NCBI GenBank assembly: GCA_016786925.1
Contig: JAEUTU010000011.1
Span: 1-36,197, forward strand
From: Bacteroidia bacterium
GTDB lineage: Bacteria; Bacteroidota; Bacteroidia; 2-12-FULL-35-15
DNA length: 36,197 nucleotides
Direction of reading: 5' to 3'
The notes below the pieces were generated by a model. That model ran no database searches, was not told where the DNA came from, and saw only the letters and a program-made list of their open reading frames with translations. Position 1 is the first letter of the stretch. Every line of letters begins with the position of its first letter. The position numbers were made by a program, and so were the translations under genes. This document shows positions 22,542 through 32,195 of the stretch, one piece after another.

Positions 22542-25500
22542 ATGATGAGAAAAAAAATAAGCTTGTTGATTGCCTTCTTTTTAGTTGTGAGTTCTTATGC
22601 TCAAAAGAAGATTGATCAAGCACAGTACCAGATCCGCTGGGATGGTTTGAGGGAAGAAAAGTACCTTGAGACTGATTTTATGCGCTTGCTTAGCTTTGAG
22701 GGGGCGCAATATGCCTTTGAAGATGCATTTTTACCAAGGTATTTCCAAAAAGTGGAACTTTCTTCCGATGTGGATCAGTTTTCTGCGACTATAGTTAATG
22801 CAAAATATGGTTTATTGTCTGATAATGAGACTTCTACAATAAAAGATCTTTCTAAAATAACACAGTCAATAAGCATTCGTTCCAATGTATTAAGATCCAA
22901 GGGAAACAAAAGCGGAATGATATCTTTTATCCCGCTTCGTAAAAATCCGACAACCGGGCAAATAGAAAAATTAGTATCCTTCGATTTACAAATAAATGTC
23001 GAAAATTCAACGCGAAGTTCAATTCGTGCTAATTCATATGTTTCTAATTCGGTTCTAAAAACAGGAGATTGGTACAAAATAGCAATTGCCGCAGATGGAG
23101 TATATAAGATCGATAAAACTTTTTTAGAAAATTTAGGCTTAGATGTAGATAATCTTGATCCAAGAAATATCCGTATTTATGGTAATGGTGGAGTAATGTT
23201 GCCAGAACTTAACTCTGAAATGCATTCTGACGATTTATTAGAAAACGCAATTTATGTCCAAGGGGAAAGTGATGGTGTGTTTAATGCTTCGGATTATGTT
23301 TTGTTCTATGGTAAGGCAACAGTTGGTTGGGAATACGACTCAACAACAAGTTGTCCTTCGTTTCAACATATAGAACATTTGTATGCCGATTCGGCTTTTT
23401 ATTTTTTAACAGTTGATCTGGGGCCTGGTAAAAGGATCCAGGATATAGCATCTTCATTTGCAAGCCCAACACATGTGGTATCATCTTTTGATGACTACGC
23501 ATTTCATGAAAGCGATAATGTGAATTTTATTAGAACGGGTAGACAATGGTTTGGTGAGTTGTTTGATAATATCAATTCTTACAATTTTTCATTTTCCTTT
23601 CCGAATATTGTTACAACTGCCCCTGTTGATGTGAAAGTTGCCTTGGCTTCCCGTTTGGTTATGTCAGGATCCTCTTCGAATGCTAATTATGCTATTAATA
23701 GTGGGTCGGGAAGTGCTACTTTGTCAATTCCCAGTGTCGATGGAAGTTTATATACTGATTATGCACGTGTAGCCTCTACATGTTACAGTTATAATTCATC
23801 CACTCCTGTTATCACAGTAAACATTAGTAAACAAACTGCTAATGCTACTGCGTGGTTGGATTATATCATTGTAAATGCCAGAAGGAATTTGATTATGAGC
23901 GGAGCGCAGATGAAATTTAGAGACACACAATCGGCCGGTATGGGCAACATTGCACAATATAATTTAACCAGTTCTACACCTGTTACCATTTGGAATATTA
24001 CCGATAAAAGTAATGTTAATAATCAGGTTTGTGTAGTTTCCGGTACGAATTACCAATTTACTTTACCAACGGATTCTATCAATGAGTTTATCGCATTTTC
24101 ATCATCATCTTTTTTATTACCTAAAAAGATTGGGAAAATAGAGAATCAAGATCTACATGGAATAGGTCCTAAAGATTACATAATTGTTGCTCATCCTAAT
24201 TTCTATAATGAAGCAGTTCAATTAGCATTATTTCACGAGACAAACGACACGTTGTCTACACTCGTTGTGACTCCCCAACAGATCTATAATGAATTTTCTT
24301 CAGGGACAAGAGATGCATCTGCTATACGAAATTTTGTAAAGATGTTTTATGACAGAGCCACTAACGCTTCGGAATATCCAAAATATCTTTTATTATTTGG
24401 CGATGGTTCTTATGAAAATAAAAAAGATTATTCTGGTAACACCAATTTTATTCCTACATATCAGTCGTACAATTCGACCATTATGACTCAATCCTATGTT
24501 TCTGATGACTATTTTGGTTTGTTAGATGATGTTGAGGGTTTATTTACATCAGATGCAGTTGATATTGGAATTGGACGTATCCCTGTAAAAACGAAAGCTG
24601 AAGCAATTAGCTGTATAAATAAGGTATTCACTTATACTAAAAAAGGGTTTGATTATAATGCTGTAGCAGATGCTTGTACTTCCGGATCTGCATCATCTTC
24701 CCCTTTTGGAGATTGGAGAAATGTCATTTCTTTTGTTGCAGACGATGAAGATGGTGGCTTGCATCAAAAAGATGCGGATAAGTTAGCTACATTGGTTGAT
24801 ACAACTTATAATAACTACAATGTCGACAAGGTTTATTTAGATGCATTTGTACAAGAAACTACGCCTGGTGGACAACGTTATCCTGCAGCTAAAGAAGCAG
24901 TGAATAAACGTTTTGAAAAAGGGTGTTTGATCTGGAATTACACTGGTCATGGCGGTGAGTTAGGCTTGGCTCATGAGCGTTTGGTAGAAGTGTCGGATGT
25001 TAATAGCTGGACGAACATTAATAATTTACCATTGGTATTTACTGCCACTTGTGAGTTTACTCGTTATGATGACCCTGAAAGAACTTCGGCCGGTGAAATG
25101 GCCTTCTTAAACCCTTCCGGTGGTGCTATTGCTATGTTCAGTACTGTGCGTGTAGTGTTTGCAGGGCCTAATTTTTTATTGAATCAGGAATTTTATAAGG
25201 CATTAGAAACCCCGGTAAATGGCAAAAAACCTACTCTTGGCGATCTTTATTATTACATGAAAAATCAGCCGATTGGAACAGCCCTGAATAGCCGGAATTT
25301 TACTTTAGTTGGAGATCCTGCCTTACGGTTGGCTTATCCAGAGTATAATGTATCAACTGATTCTATCAATTCTATTGCAATAACAAGTACTTCTTTAGAT
25401 ACCATTAAAGCACTTTCAACAATAACCATAAGTGGATTTGTTAGAGATGGTAATAATAATATAATGACGGGATTTAACGGGATACTTTATCCTACGGTTT

Positions 25501-26429
25501 ACGACAAAACCCAAAGTGTTAATACACTTGTGAATGATGGTCCTGCAACTCCTCCTTTTACATTTAAATTTCAGAAGAACGTGCTTTACAAAGGAAAAGT
25601 GAGTGTTTCAAATGGCTATTTCAAATATTCATTTATTGTTCCCAAAGATATTTTGTATAACTATGGAATAGGTCGTATTAGTTATTATGTTCAGAATGGT
25701 TCAGATGATGGAAGAGGGTTTTATGAAAAGATCATCATTGGTGGAACTGATAATAATGCTCCTGCCGATTCAAAAGGTCCGGAGGTAAGTTTATATCTGA
25801 ACGATGATAAATTCGTGTTTGGAGGCATAACCGATGAAACACCCGATCTGTACGCAAAGGTAAAAGATGATAATGGGGTGAATACGGTTGGTAACGGTAT
25901 TGGTCACGATATTACAGCGATCTTAGATGCGAATACGGATAACTCGATCGTGTTGAATGACTATTATCAAGCAGATCTGAATAGTTATAAAACAGGGACC
26001 ATCCGTTATCCGTTTTCTACTTTATCAGAAGGGCAACATACGCTTACACTTAAAGTTTGGGATGTGTACAATAACTCTTCCCAAACCTATACAGAATTTG
26101 TTGTTGCAAAATCGGCCGACTTGGCATTAAGTCATGTTTTAAATTATCCGAATCCATTTACAACTAAAACCGCCTTTTATTTTGAGCACAATCAATGCTG
26201 CCAAACATTAGAGGTGGAACTTCAGGTGTTTACCATTTCGGGTAAATTAGTAAAAACGATCACCGATTTTGTTACAGCCGAAGGGAATCGGTCAGATCCT
26301 ATCTATTGGGATGGACGTGATGACTTTGGCGATAAGATCGGAAAAGGAGTTTATGTTTATAAGTTAAAAGTGAAGAACTCTACAGGCAGTTCAGCAGAAC
26401 AAATAGAAAAGCTTGTCATTTTAAATTAA
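22542..26429 (+). CDS. porU: Type IX secretion system sortase PorU
   Basis: Gingipain-like (peptidase family C25) cell-surface sortase that cleaves C-terminal sorting domains from cargo and links cargo to anionic lipopolysaccharide. From ATG 22542 the protein has 1295 residues. The start is MMRKKISLLIAFFLVVSSYAQ (signal peptide) and the N-terminal part is beta-rich. The C25 domain lies at about 545-945, with H803 in NYTGHGGELGLAHERLVE and C837 in VFTATCEFTRYDDPERTSAGE. The C-terminal beta region ends in a FlgD-like/sorting-type domain (LNYPNPFTTKTAFYF..WDGRDDFGDKIGKGVYVYKL). Both catalytic residues are intact. The gene is 24 bases upstream of porV, its partner in the attachment complex, and divergent from porP-type and gldJ. 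The window's four sorting-domain proteins are its likely substrates. Confidence 0.95.
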   Translation: MMRKKISLLIAFFLVVSSYAQKKIDQAQYQIRWDGLREEKYLETDFMRLLSFEGAQYAFEDAFLPRYFQKVELSSDVDQFSATIVNAKYGLLSDNETSTIKDLSKITQSISIRSNVLRSKGNKSGMISFIPLRKNPTTGQIEKLVSFDLQINVENSTRSSIRANSYVSNSVLKTGDWYKIAIAADGVYKIDKTFLENLGLDVDNLDPRNIRIYGNGGVMLPELNSEMHSDDLLENAIYVQGESDGVFNASDYVLFYGKATVGWEYDSTTSCPSFQHIEHLYADSAFYFLTVDLGPGKRIQDIASSFASPTHVVSSFDDYAFHESDNVNFIRTGRQWFGELFDNINSYNFSFSFPNIVTTAPVDVKVALASRLVMSGSSSNANYAINSGSGSATLSIPSVDGSLYTDYARVASTCYSYNSSTPVITVNISKQTANATAWLDYIIVNARRNLIMSGAQMKFRDTQSAGMGNIAQYNLTSSTPVTIWNITDKSNVNNQVCVVSGTNYQFTLPTDSINEFIAFSSSSFLLPKKIGKIENQDLHGIGPKDYIIVAHPNFYNEAVQLALFHETNDTLSTLVVTPQQIYNEFSSGTRDASAIRNFVKMFYDRATNASEYPKYLLLFGDGSYENKKDYSGNTNFIPTYQSYNSTIMTQSYVSDDYFGLLDDVEGLFTSDAVDIGIGRIPVKTKAEAISCINKVFTYTKKGFDYNAVADACTSGSASSSPFGDWRNVISFVADDEDGGLHQKDADKLATLVDTTYNNYNVDKVYLDAFVQETTPGGQRYPAAKEAVNKRFEKGCLIWNYTGHGGELGLAHERLVEVSDVNSWTNINNLPLVFTATCEFTRYDDPERTSAGEMAFLNPSGGAIAMFSTVRVVFAGPNFLLNQEFYKALETPVNGKKPTLGDLYYYMKNQPIGTALNSRNFTLVGDPALRLAYPEYNVSTDSINSIAITSTSLDTIKALSTITISGFVRDGNNNIMTGFNGILYPTVYDKTQSVNTLVNDGPATPPFTFKFQKNVLYKGKVSVSNGYFKYSFIVPKDILYNYGIGRISYYVQNGSDDGRGFYEKIIIGGTDNNAPADSKGPEVSLYLNDDKFVFGGITDETPDLYAKVKDDNGVNTVGNGIGHDITAILDANTDNSIVLNDYYQADLNSYKTGTIRYPFSTLSEGQHTLTLKVWDVYNNSSQTYTEFVVAKSADLALSHVLNYPNPFTTKTAFYFEHNQCCQTLEVELQVFTISGKLVKTITDFVTAEGNRSDPIYWDGRDDFGDKIGKGVYVYKLKVKNSTGSSAEQIEKLVILN

Positions 26430-26453
26430 TTAGTACATTAGCAATCCCAAAAA

Positions 26454-27710
26454 ATGAGTAGGATGAATTATATGAATAGATATGGTATTTGTGCGGTAGC
26501 AACATTAGTTTTATTTTCTTTTGGAAATACAGTTCAGGCACAGTCAACACAAAATCAAAGAGCCGATGAGGTGCAGTTAAATACGATCACTACGGCTGTT
26601 CCTTTCTTGTTGATCACTCCTGATTCAAGAGCAGGTGGAATGGGTGATGTAGGTGTTGCTTCTTCAACTGATGTAAATTCCATTCATTGGAATCCATCCA
26701 AACTGGCGTTTGCTGACAAAAAAATGGGTATTGGTGTTTCTTATACACCTTGGTTAAGAGCATTGGTTCCGGATATCAACTTGGCGTATTTGTCGGGTTA
26801 TTACAAAACAAAAAAACGCGGAACAATCGGTGCATCGCTTCGTTATTTTTCATTAGGTGATATTACTTTCACGGATAATAATGGTAATACAATTGGTCAG
26901 TTTCGTCCCAACGAATTTGCTTTTGATGTTGCTTATGCCATTAAGTTGTCGGATAATTTTTCTGCAGGTGGTGCTGTTCGATTTGTGAACTCTAACTTAA
27001 CCGGTGGTGCTTTGGTGGAAGGTTCTCAAACAAAAGCAGGTCGCTCTATTGCGGTGGATATTTCTGCTTTGTATAAAAAAGACAAGATCAAATTACAAGA
27101 TAAAAAAGCAACAGCTGCGGTTGGTTTAAATATTTCTAATATTGGGAATAAGATGTCGTATTCCGACAGAGGTGGTGCAAACAGCGCTAATTTTATTCCG
27201 ATCAATTTACGTTTAGGCGGATCATTAACGGTACAGTTGGATGATTATAACAGCATTGCTATCATGGCTGATGTAAATAAATTATTGGTACCTACACCTC
27301 CAACATATGAGTTAGATACGAATGGAGCAGTAGTTTATAAAGGTGGTCAGCCTGTTATTTTAGCAGGAAAAGATCCTAACAGAGGTGTTGCAGAAGGAAT
27401 GTTTGGTTCTTTCAACGATGCTCCGGGTGGAAGTAAAGAAGAGCTAAGAGAGATCAATTACTCTTTAGGTATGGAGTACTGGTATAACAAATTGTTTGCT
27501 GTTCGTGTAGGTTATTTCTATGAGCATCCAACAAAAGGAAACCGTCAGTATTTTACACTTGGTGCAGGTGTTAAGTACAATGTATTCGGTTTAGATTTTG
27601 CTTATCTGATCCCAACACAGCAACGTAATCCATTAGAGAACACATTGCGATTCACACTCACATTCGACTTTGATGCATTCAAAGCTCAGAATGATGAAAA
27701 AACAGAATAA
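26454..27710 (+). CDS. porV: Type IX secretion outer-membrane protein PorV
   Basis: FadL/OmpP1-like outer-membrane barrel (also called LptO) that shuttles cargo from the SprA translocon to the PorU attachment complex. The signal peptide covers about 30 residues (ending NTVQAQS). The mature start has AVPFLLITPDSRAGGMGDVGVASSTDVNSIHWNPSKLAFA, the well-conserved PorV opening, and LNISNIGNKMSYSDRG in the middle. The barrel closes with NTLRFTLTFDFDAF. The length of 418 is usual. It lies 24 bases behind porU, and the pair ends at a strong terminator. Confidence 0.95.
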   Translation: MSRMNYMNRYGICAVATLVLFSFGNTVQAQSTQNQRADEVQLNTITTAVPFLLITPDSRAGGMGDVGVASSTDVNSIHWNPSKLAFADKKMGIGVSYTPWLRALVPDINLAYLSGYYKTKKRGTIGASLRYFSLGDITFTDNNGNTIGQFRPNEFAFDVAYAIKLSDNFSAGGAVRFVNSNLTGGALVEGSQTKAGRSIAVDISALYKKDKIKLQDKKATAAVGLNISNIGNKMSYSDRGGANSANFIPINLRLGGSLTVQLDDYNSIAIMADVNKLLVPTPPTYELDTNGAVVYKGGQPVILAGKDPNRGVAEGMFGSFNDAPGGSKEELREINYSLGMEYWYNKLFAVRVGYFYEHPTKGNRQYFTLGAGVKYNVFGLDFAYLIPTQQRNPLENTLRFTLTFDFDAFKAQNDEKTE

Positions 27711-27716
27711 TCATTG

Positions 27717-27741
27717 ATCCCGCAATTGCGGGATTTTTTTT
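27717..27741 (+). terminator. Terminator after porV
   Basis: The palindrome ATCCCGCAATTGCGGGAT is followed by an eight-T run, 7 bases after the porV stop and just before ispF. It separates the porU-porV transcript from ispF. Confidence 0.85.
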
Positions 27742-27753
27742 GAAAATAAAATT

Positions 27754-28233
27754 ATGAAAATTAAAGTAGGTTTTGGTTTTGACGTACATCAACTGAAAGA
27801 AGGAAAAGATCTTTGGTTGGGTGGAATTAAATTAGAAGCAGTAAAAGGTGCTGTTGGTCATTCCGATGCGGATGTTTTGATACATGCAATTTGTGATGCT
27901 TTGCTAGGAGCTGCCGGCATGCGTGATATTGGCTATCATTTTCCGGATACATCAGGAGAGTTCAAGGGAATTGATAGTAAGATCCTATTGGCACGTGTGG
28001 TTGAATTATTAAAAAAAGAAAATTATTCGATCGGGAATATTGATTGTTCTCTGGTATTAGAAAAACCAAAGATCAATCCGCATATAGAAACCATGAAACA
28101 AACATTGGCTCCTATCCTGGGAGTTGATATCACCGATATCGGTATAAAAGCAACAACCAATGAAAAGTTGGGATATGTAGGACGGGAAGAAGGGGTTTGT
28201 GCCTATGCGGTGGCATTGATACAAAAAGGCTAA
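27754..28233 (+). CDS. ispF: 2-C-methyl-D-erythritol 2,4-cyclodiphosphate synthase
   Basis: MEP-pathway enzyme converting CDP-methylerythritol 2-phosphate to the cyclic diphosphate during isoprenoid synthesis. The zinc ligands D10 and H12 lie in GFGFDVHQL and H44 in HSDADVLIHA. The DIGYHFPDT loop and the C-terminal KATTNEKLGYVGREEGV signature are complete. The length of 159 is standard for this trimeric cytosolic enzyme. The ATG lies only 13 bases after the porV terminator, so it depends on terminator read-through or on a promoter inside porV; no -7 box is visible. A bidirectional terminator overlaps its stop codon. Confidence 0.96.
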   Translation: MKIKVGFGFDVHQLKEGKDLWLGGIKLEAVKGAVGHSDADVLIHAICDALLGAAGMRDIGYHFPDTSGEFKGIDSKILLARVVELLKKENYSIGNIDCSLVLEKPKINPHIETMKQTLAPILGVDITDIGIKATTNEKLGYVGREEGVCAYAVALIQKG

Positions 28234-28254
28234 TGAAATCTCATTAGCCTTTTT
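28223..28254. terminator. Bidirectional terminator between ispF and thyA
   Basis: A perfect 14-base stem (28223-28236 with 28241-28254) around the loop AATC, A-rich on the left and T-rich on the right. It includes the ispF stop codon and lies 6 bases from the thyA stop on the opposite strand. Confidence 0.85.
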
Positions 28255-28259
28255 TCTTT

Positions 28260-29054
28260 TTATACTGCTACTGCAGCTTTTATGTGTGGATGCGGATCGT
28301 ATCCTTCTAATGTAAAGTCTTCGAATTTAAATCCAAAAATATCTTTTACTTCAGGATTGATCTTCAGTGTAGGCAATTTTCTGAAATCACGTGTAAGCTG
28401 CAATTTTGCTTGTTCAATGTGATTGGAGTAGAGGTGTGCATCGCCTAATGTATGAACAAATTCTCCAGGTTTAAGATCGCAGACCTGAGCGATCATTAAG
28501 GTTAAAATAGCATACGATGCAATGTTGAAAGGCACACCAAGAAAAATGTCTGCACTACGCTGATATAACTGGCAGCTTAATTCTCCATCGGCTACATAAA
28601 ACTGAAAAAATGCATGGCAAGGAGGTAATTTCATTTTGTCGATCTCACCCACATTCCAGGCACTGACGATCATTCGTCTGCTATCCGGATTGTTTTTAAT
28701 TTGATTGACTACTTGCGTGATCTGGTCGATGGTTCTGCCATCGGCAGCTTGCCAGCTTCTCCATTGTGATCCGTAAACCGGCCCCAGATTTCCGTTCTCA
28801 TCTGCCCATTCATCCCAAATGCTTACGCCATTATCTTTTAAATATTTGATATTGGTCTCACCTTTCAGGAACCATAATAATTCATGTAAAATAGATTTTA
28901 AATGCAATTTTTTTGTAGTTAGCATTGGAAATCCTTCTTGTAGATCGAATCGCATTTGATAGCCAAAAACACTGATTGTTCCTGTTCCTGTTCTATCTGT
29001 TTTGGTAGCACCTGTTTCCAAAACATGCTTCATTAGATCGTGATATTGTTTCAT
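28260..29054 (-). CDS. thyA: Thymidylate synthase
   Basis: Makes dTMP from dUMP with methylene-tetrahydrofolate. Catalytic C146 lies in [12 protein letters not shown]. The phosphate-binding [11 protein letters not shown] start, [34 protein letters not shown] and the C-terminal [15 protein letters not shown] are all present. The length of 264 equals the short bacterial form. Last gene of the minus-strand run that starts at etfB, 159 bases behind the nucleoside transporter gene. That gap shows no hairpin, small gene or clear promoter. Confidence 0.97.
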   Translation of the reverse strand: MKQYHDLMKHVLETGATKTDRTGTGTISVFGYQMRFDLQEGFPMLTTKKLHLKSILHELLWFLKGETNIKYLKDNGVSIWDEWADENGNLGPVYGSQWRSWQAADGRTIDQITQVVNQIKNNPDSRRMIVSAWNVGEIDKMKLPPCHAFFQFYVADGELSCQLYQRSADIFLGVPFNIASYAILTLMIAQVCDLKPGEFVHTLGDAHLYSNHIEQAKLQLTRDFRKLPTLKINPEVKDIFGFKFEDFTLEGYDPHPHIKAAVAV

Positions 29055-29213
29055 TCTATTGAATATTTCAATTAGTTAATTTGTAATAAAGATCAGCTAT
29101 ATCAGCAATGATTTTACTGAGTAAAGTTACAGCGATTTTTGAAGCATCCTCCCGGTCGAAGATGCCATAATATTCACAAATAATTAACTATTGAACAAAG
29201 GAGATAATTGTGA

Positions 29214-30467
29214 TCAATGATTCACATTCTCAAATTCTTCAGGATTGTGCTTATGTTTAAAGAATATAGCAAATGCGATTGCTACAAATAAAGCATAGAT
29301 CGAAAAGGATATCCAGATCGTTTGCCAGTCTTTTTGACCTCCGGCAGAAAAGTAAGTATCGATGATATACCCACTTACATAACTTCCTAGAACGGCTCCA
29401 AAGCCATTAGTCATAACCATGAAAAGACCTTGAGCACTTGAACGCATTTTTGGATCGGTTGAAGTTTCGATGAATAGTGAGCCTGAAATATTAAAAAAGT
29501 CGAATGCCATTCCATAAACAATACAGGATAGGATGATCATCCATAATCCGCCTGAGGGATCTCCAAATGCAAAGAAACCAAAGCGAAGTACCCAAGCGAT
29601 CATCGCCATCAGCATCACCTGTTTGATGCCGAAGCGTTTCAGGAAAAATGGGATGGCCAAAATAAAGAGCGTTTCAGAGATCTGTGAGATCGACATGATG
29701 ATGGTTGAATATTTTACCACAAAGGAGTCGGCATATTCAGGGATCTTTTCAAAATCAGAAAGGAAAGCATCGCCATACATGTTGGTAAGTTGAAGCGCTG
29801 CTCCCAAAAACATGGAGAATACAAAGAACAATGCGATCTTGTAAGTGCCAAACAACTTAAAAGCATCTAGACCTAATTTTTGAGCCCAAGTTGACTTTTC
29901 AGAGATCAGTTTTTGAGGTGGACAATTTGGTAAGAAAAAAGAATAGATTCCCAAAGCAATAGCGGATGCAGCAGAAATATAAAACATATTAGCTGAAGCT
30001 TTATTTCCTGAAATGTTGGTGGTCCACATGGCGATGATAAAACCGATGGTTCCCCATACACGAATAGGAGGAAACACCTTAATGACATCAAAGTTGTTGT
30101 TTTTTAAAATGGTGTAGGCGATAGAATTGGATAGTGAAATGGTAGGCATGTAGCAAAGCATGGCAGCAAATATGACCCAGAAAAATCCACTTGGTGTCTC
30201 CACCTGAGGAATGAAGCAAAGTGCAACACCTCCTAAAATGTGTAAAATGCCATATAATTTTTCAGCGCTTATCCATTTATCTGCAATGATCCCTGTTAAT
30301 GCAGGCATAATGATGGATGAAATTCCTAAGGTAGAAAAGATGGCACCAAACTCAGATCCACTCCATTGTTTGGTTCCAAACCAGTAATTTCCAACGGTGA
30401 TCAGCCAGGCTCCCCAAACAAAAAACTGAAGAAAACTCATTAAGGTAAGGCGGATCTTTATATTCAT
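29214..30467 (-). CDS. Nucleoside permease, NupG-type MFS transporter
   Basis: A 417-residue inner-membrane transporter with about twelve hydrophobic helices. The first helix LTLMSFLQFFVWGAWLITVGNYW and the following SGSEFGAIFSTLGISSIIMPALTGIIADKW match the nucleoside:proton symporter family (NupG/XapB). IRVWGTIGFIIAMW and SSAQGLFMVMTNGFGAVLGSYVSGYIID are further family blocks. It would import nucleosides for salvage, which fits thyA behind it and cdd elsewhere in the window. The substrate range is inferred. It starts 60 bases after the bifunctional nuclease gene on the same strand. Confidence 0.88.
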   Translation of the reverse strand: MNIKIRLTLMSFLQFFVWGAWLITVGNYWFGTKQWSGSEFGAIFSTLGISSIIMPALTGIIADKWISAEKLYGILHILGGVALCFIPQVETPSGFFWVIFAAMLCYMPTISLSNSIAYTILKNNNFDVIKVFPPIRVWGTIGFIIAMWTTNISGNKASANMFYISAASAIALGIYSFFLPNCPPQKLISEKSTWAQKLGLDAFKLFGTYKIALFFVFSMFLGAALQLTNMYGDAFLSDFEKIPEYADSFVVKYSTIIMSISQISETLFILAIPFFLKRFGIKQVMLMAMIAWVLRFGFFAFGDPSGGLWMIILSCIVYGMAFDFFNISGSLFIETSTDPKMRSSAQGLFMVMTNGFGAVLGSYVSGYIIDTYFSAGGQKDWQTIWISFSIYALFVAIAFAIFFKHKHNPEEFENVNH

Positions 30468-30527
30468 GGAGTTCAGTTTTAAGGTTTAGCTCTGAATGGC
30501 TTCCGTCAGAAATAAAATAAAAAAATA

Positions 30528-31121
30528 TTATGATTTTTTTCGATTATTCAATTCATCGCGGATGCGCGATGCTTTTTCGTAATCCTCATCATCCAATGTC
30601 GAATCGAGTAATTGCTTGAGTTCTTCGGTTGATTTTTTTAAATAGTCGTTTGAATCGGCTTCTACCAATTCGTCAATATCTGCTCCTTCATTCGCAGGAG
30701 CAATGGTTTCATCATCAAGTAGGATACCTGCTTGTGATAAAATAAATTCGAATGTGTTGATGGGACAGTTAAATCGTACAGCAAGAGCAATAGCATCGGA
30801 GGTACGTGCATCGATCTCTACTTCTTTGCCATCGCCATTGCAAATGATCTTCGCAAAGAAAATTCCTTCTACTAAATTGTAGATAAGCACTTCACTTACT
30901 TCAATGTTAAATCCTTCTGCAAAACTTTTGAATAGATCGTGGGTGAGCGGACGGCTAGGTGTCATTTTTTCTAACTCAATAGCGATCGCCTGAGCTTCGA
31001 ATCCACCAATGATGATCGGTAATCTTCTTTTACCTTTTGCCTCGCCCAAAACAAGTGCATAAGCACCTGTTTGGGTTTGACTATATGATAATCCTACAAT
31101 TTCTAATTTAACTTTTTTCAC
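30528..31121 (-). CDS. Bifunctional nuclease family protein with C-terminal UVR motif
   Basis: The N-terminal part (about 1-135) is a DUF151/BFN domain (KVKLEIVGLSYSQTQTGAYALVLGEAKGKRRLPIIIGGFEAQAIAIELE.., ending EIDARTSDAIALAVRFNCPI). An acidic linker leads to a UvrB/UvrC-type motif near the end (TEELKQLLDSTLDDEDYEKASRIRDELN). The family is named for DNase/RNase activity reported in plants; the bacterial role is unsettled. The start is GTG, since no in-frame ATG lies close upstream and the first residues MKKVKLEIVGL are conserved. It sits 77 bases behind etfA and 60 bases before the transporter gene, in an order common in Bacteroidota. Confidence 0.88.
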   Translation of the reverse strand: MKKVKLEIVGLSYSQTQTGAYALVLGEAKGKRRLPIIIGGFEAQAIAIELEKMTPSRPLTHDLFKSFAEGFNIEVSEVLIYNLVEGIFFAKIICNGDGKEVEIDARTSDAIALAVRFNCPINTFEFILSQAGILLDDETIAPANEGADIDELVEADSNDYLKKSTEELKQLLDSTLDDEDYEKASRIRDELNNRKKS

Positions 31122-31198
31122 TACAGAAATCTTTTCTAAATACGCTTCACGTTTCTAAAAACTAAAATACAAAATAATTGCCAATGGGCAATCAAATT

Positions 31199-32170
31199 TT
31201 AGTTGTGATTTGCTTTGAAATTTTTAACTGCAGCAACCAGTTTTGGAACGATCTCAAATGCATCGCCCACAATTCCGTAATCAGCCGATTTAAAGAAAGG
31301 AGCTTCTTTGTCGGAATTGATAACCACAATTGTTTTACTTCCGTTTACTCCTGCTAAATGCTGGATAGCCCCGGAAATACCAATCGCGATGTATAAATTC
31401 GGACGGATAGCAACACCTGTTTGACCAACGTGTTCGTGGTGTGGACGCCAGTGCATATCGGCAACAGGACGTGAACAAGCAGTGGCTGCTCCTAATTCTT
31501 TTGCCAATTCTTCTACCATACCCCAGTTTTCAGGTCCTTTTAAACCACGACCTGCAGATACAACTAATTCCGCATCCGGCAAGTTCAATTCAGTAGTTAC
31601 CTTTTTCACTTCTTTGACTTTAATAGGAGAATTTACTGCATCTAAATTAACAGCAAAGTCAGCTACTTCAGCTGATCCGTCTTTTAGTTCAACCTGAAAT
31701 GAATTTGGTAACAAAGAGATGATCTTCTTTGCGGAATTGATCGCGTATAAAGCAGTAGCTTTTCCGGAGAATACATTTTTCTTAACAGCGAATGAATCGC
31801 CTGAAATAACTGGATTATCAACTGCACCGGCAACAATACCCGCCTTTAATTTAGCAGCTAAACGTGGAGCAACTTCTTTTCCTGTAAAGTCGTGAGAGAA
31901 AATGATCACATTTGCTCCTTCTGCATTTGCAGCCTGCTCAATAGCAGCTGTTAAATACATTCCATCTAAAGAAGTTAATTTATCGTTTTTTAATTTTAAT
32001 ACTTTTTTAGCACCTGCTTTTCCAAGCTCCGCTGTATCGGCATCGCCAACAATAACGGCTGTAACAGATGTGTTTAATTGTGCAGCAATACGGCTTCCGT
32101 AATTAACGGCTTCTAATGAAGATTTTTTGATCTTGCCTTTTGCTATTTCTGTATATACTAGAACTGACAT
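31199..32170 (-). CDS. etfA: Electron transfer flavoprotein alpha subunit
   Basis: FAD-carrying subunit of the ETF heterodimer that takes electrons from acyl-CoA dehydrogenases. The N-terminal nucleotide-fold domain starts MSVLVYTEIAKGKIKKSSLEAVNYG. The C-terminal FAD domain has VVSAGRGLKGPENWGMVEELAKELGAATACSRPVAD, then HEHVGQTG and the signature YIAIGISGAIQHLAGVNGSKTIVVINSDKEAPFFKSADYGIVGD. At 323 residues it is full length. It lies 25 bases behind etfB and is surely co-transcribed with it. Confidence 0.96.
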   Translation of the reverse strand: MSVLVYTEIAKGKIKKSSLEAVNYGSRIAAQLNTSVTAVIVGDADTAELGKAGAKKVLKLKNDKLTSLDGMYLTAAIEQAANAEGANVIIFSHDFTGKEVAPRLAAKLKAGIVAGAVDNPVISGDSFAVKKNVFSGKATALYAINSAKKIISLLPNSFQVELKDGSAEVADFAVNLDAVNSPIKVKEVKKVTTELNLPDAELVVSAGRGLKGPENWGMVEELAKELGAATACSRPVADMHWRPHHEHVGQTGVAIRPNLYIAIGISGAIQHLAGVNGSKTIVVINSDKEAPFFKSADYGIVGDAFEIVPKLVAAVKNFKANHN

Positions 32171-32195
32171 GTCTTTAAAGTTTGTAGGTTAAAAA

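Noticed and set aside
29055..29213. A possible small gene or regulatory RNA between thyA and the nucleoside transporter
   Set aside because: No frame with a plausible start, no strong hairpin and no promoter box are visible there.
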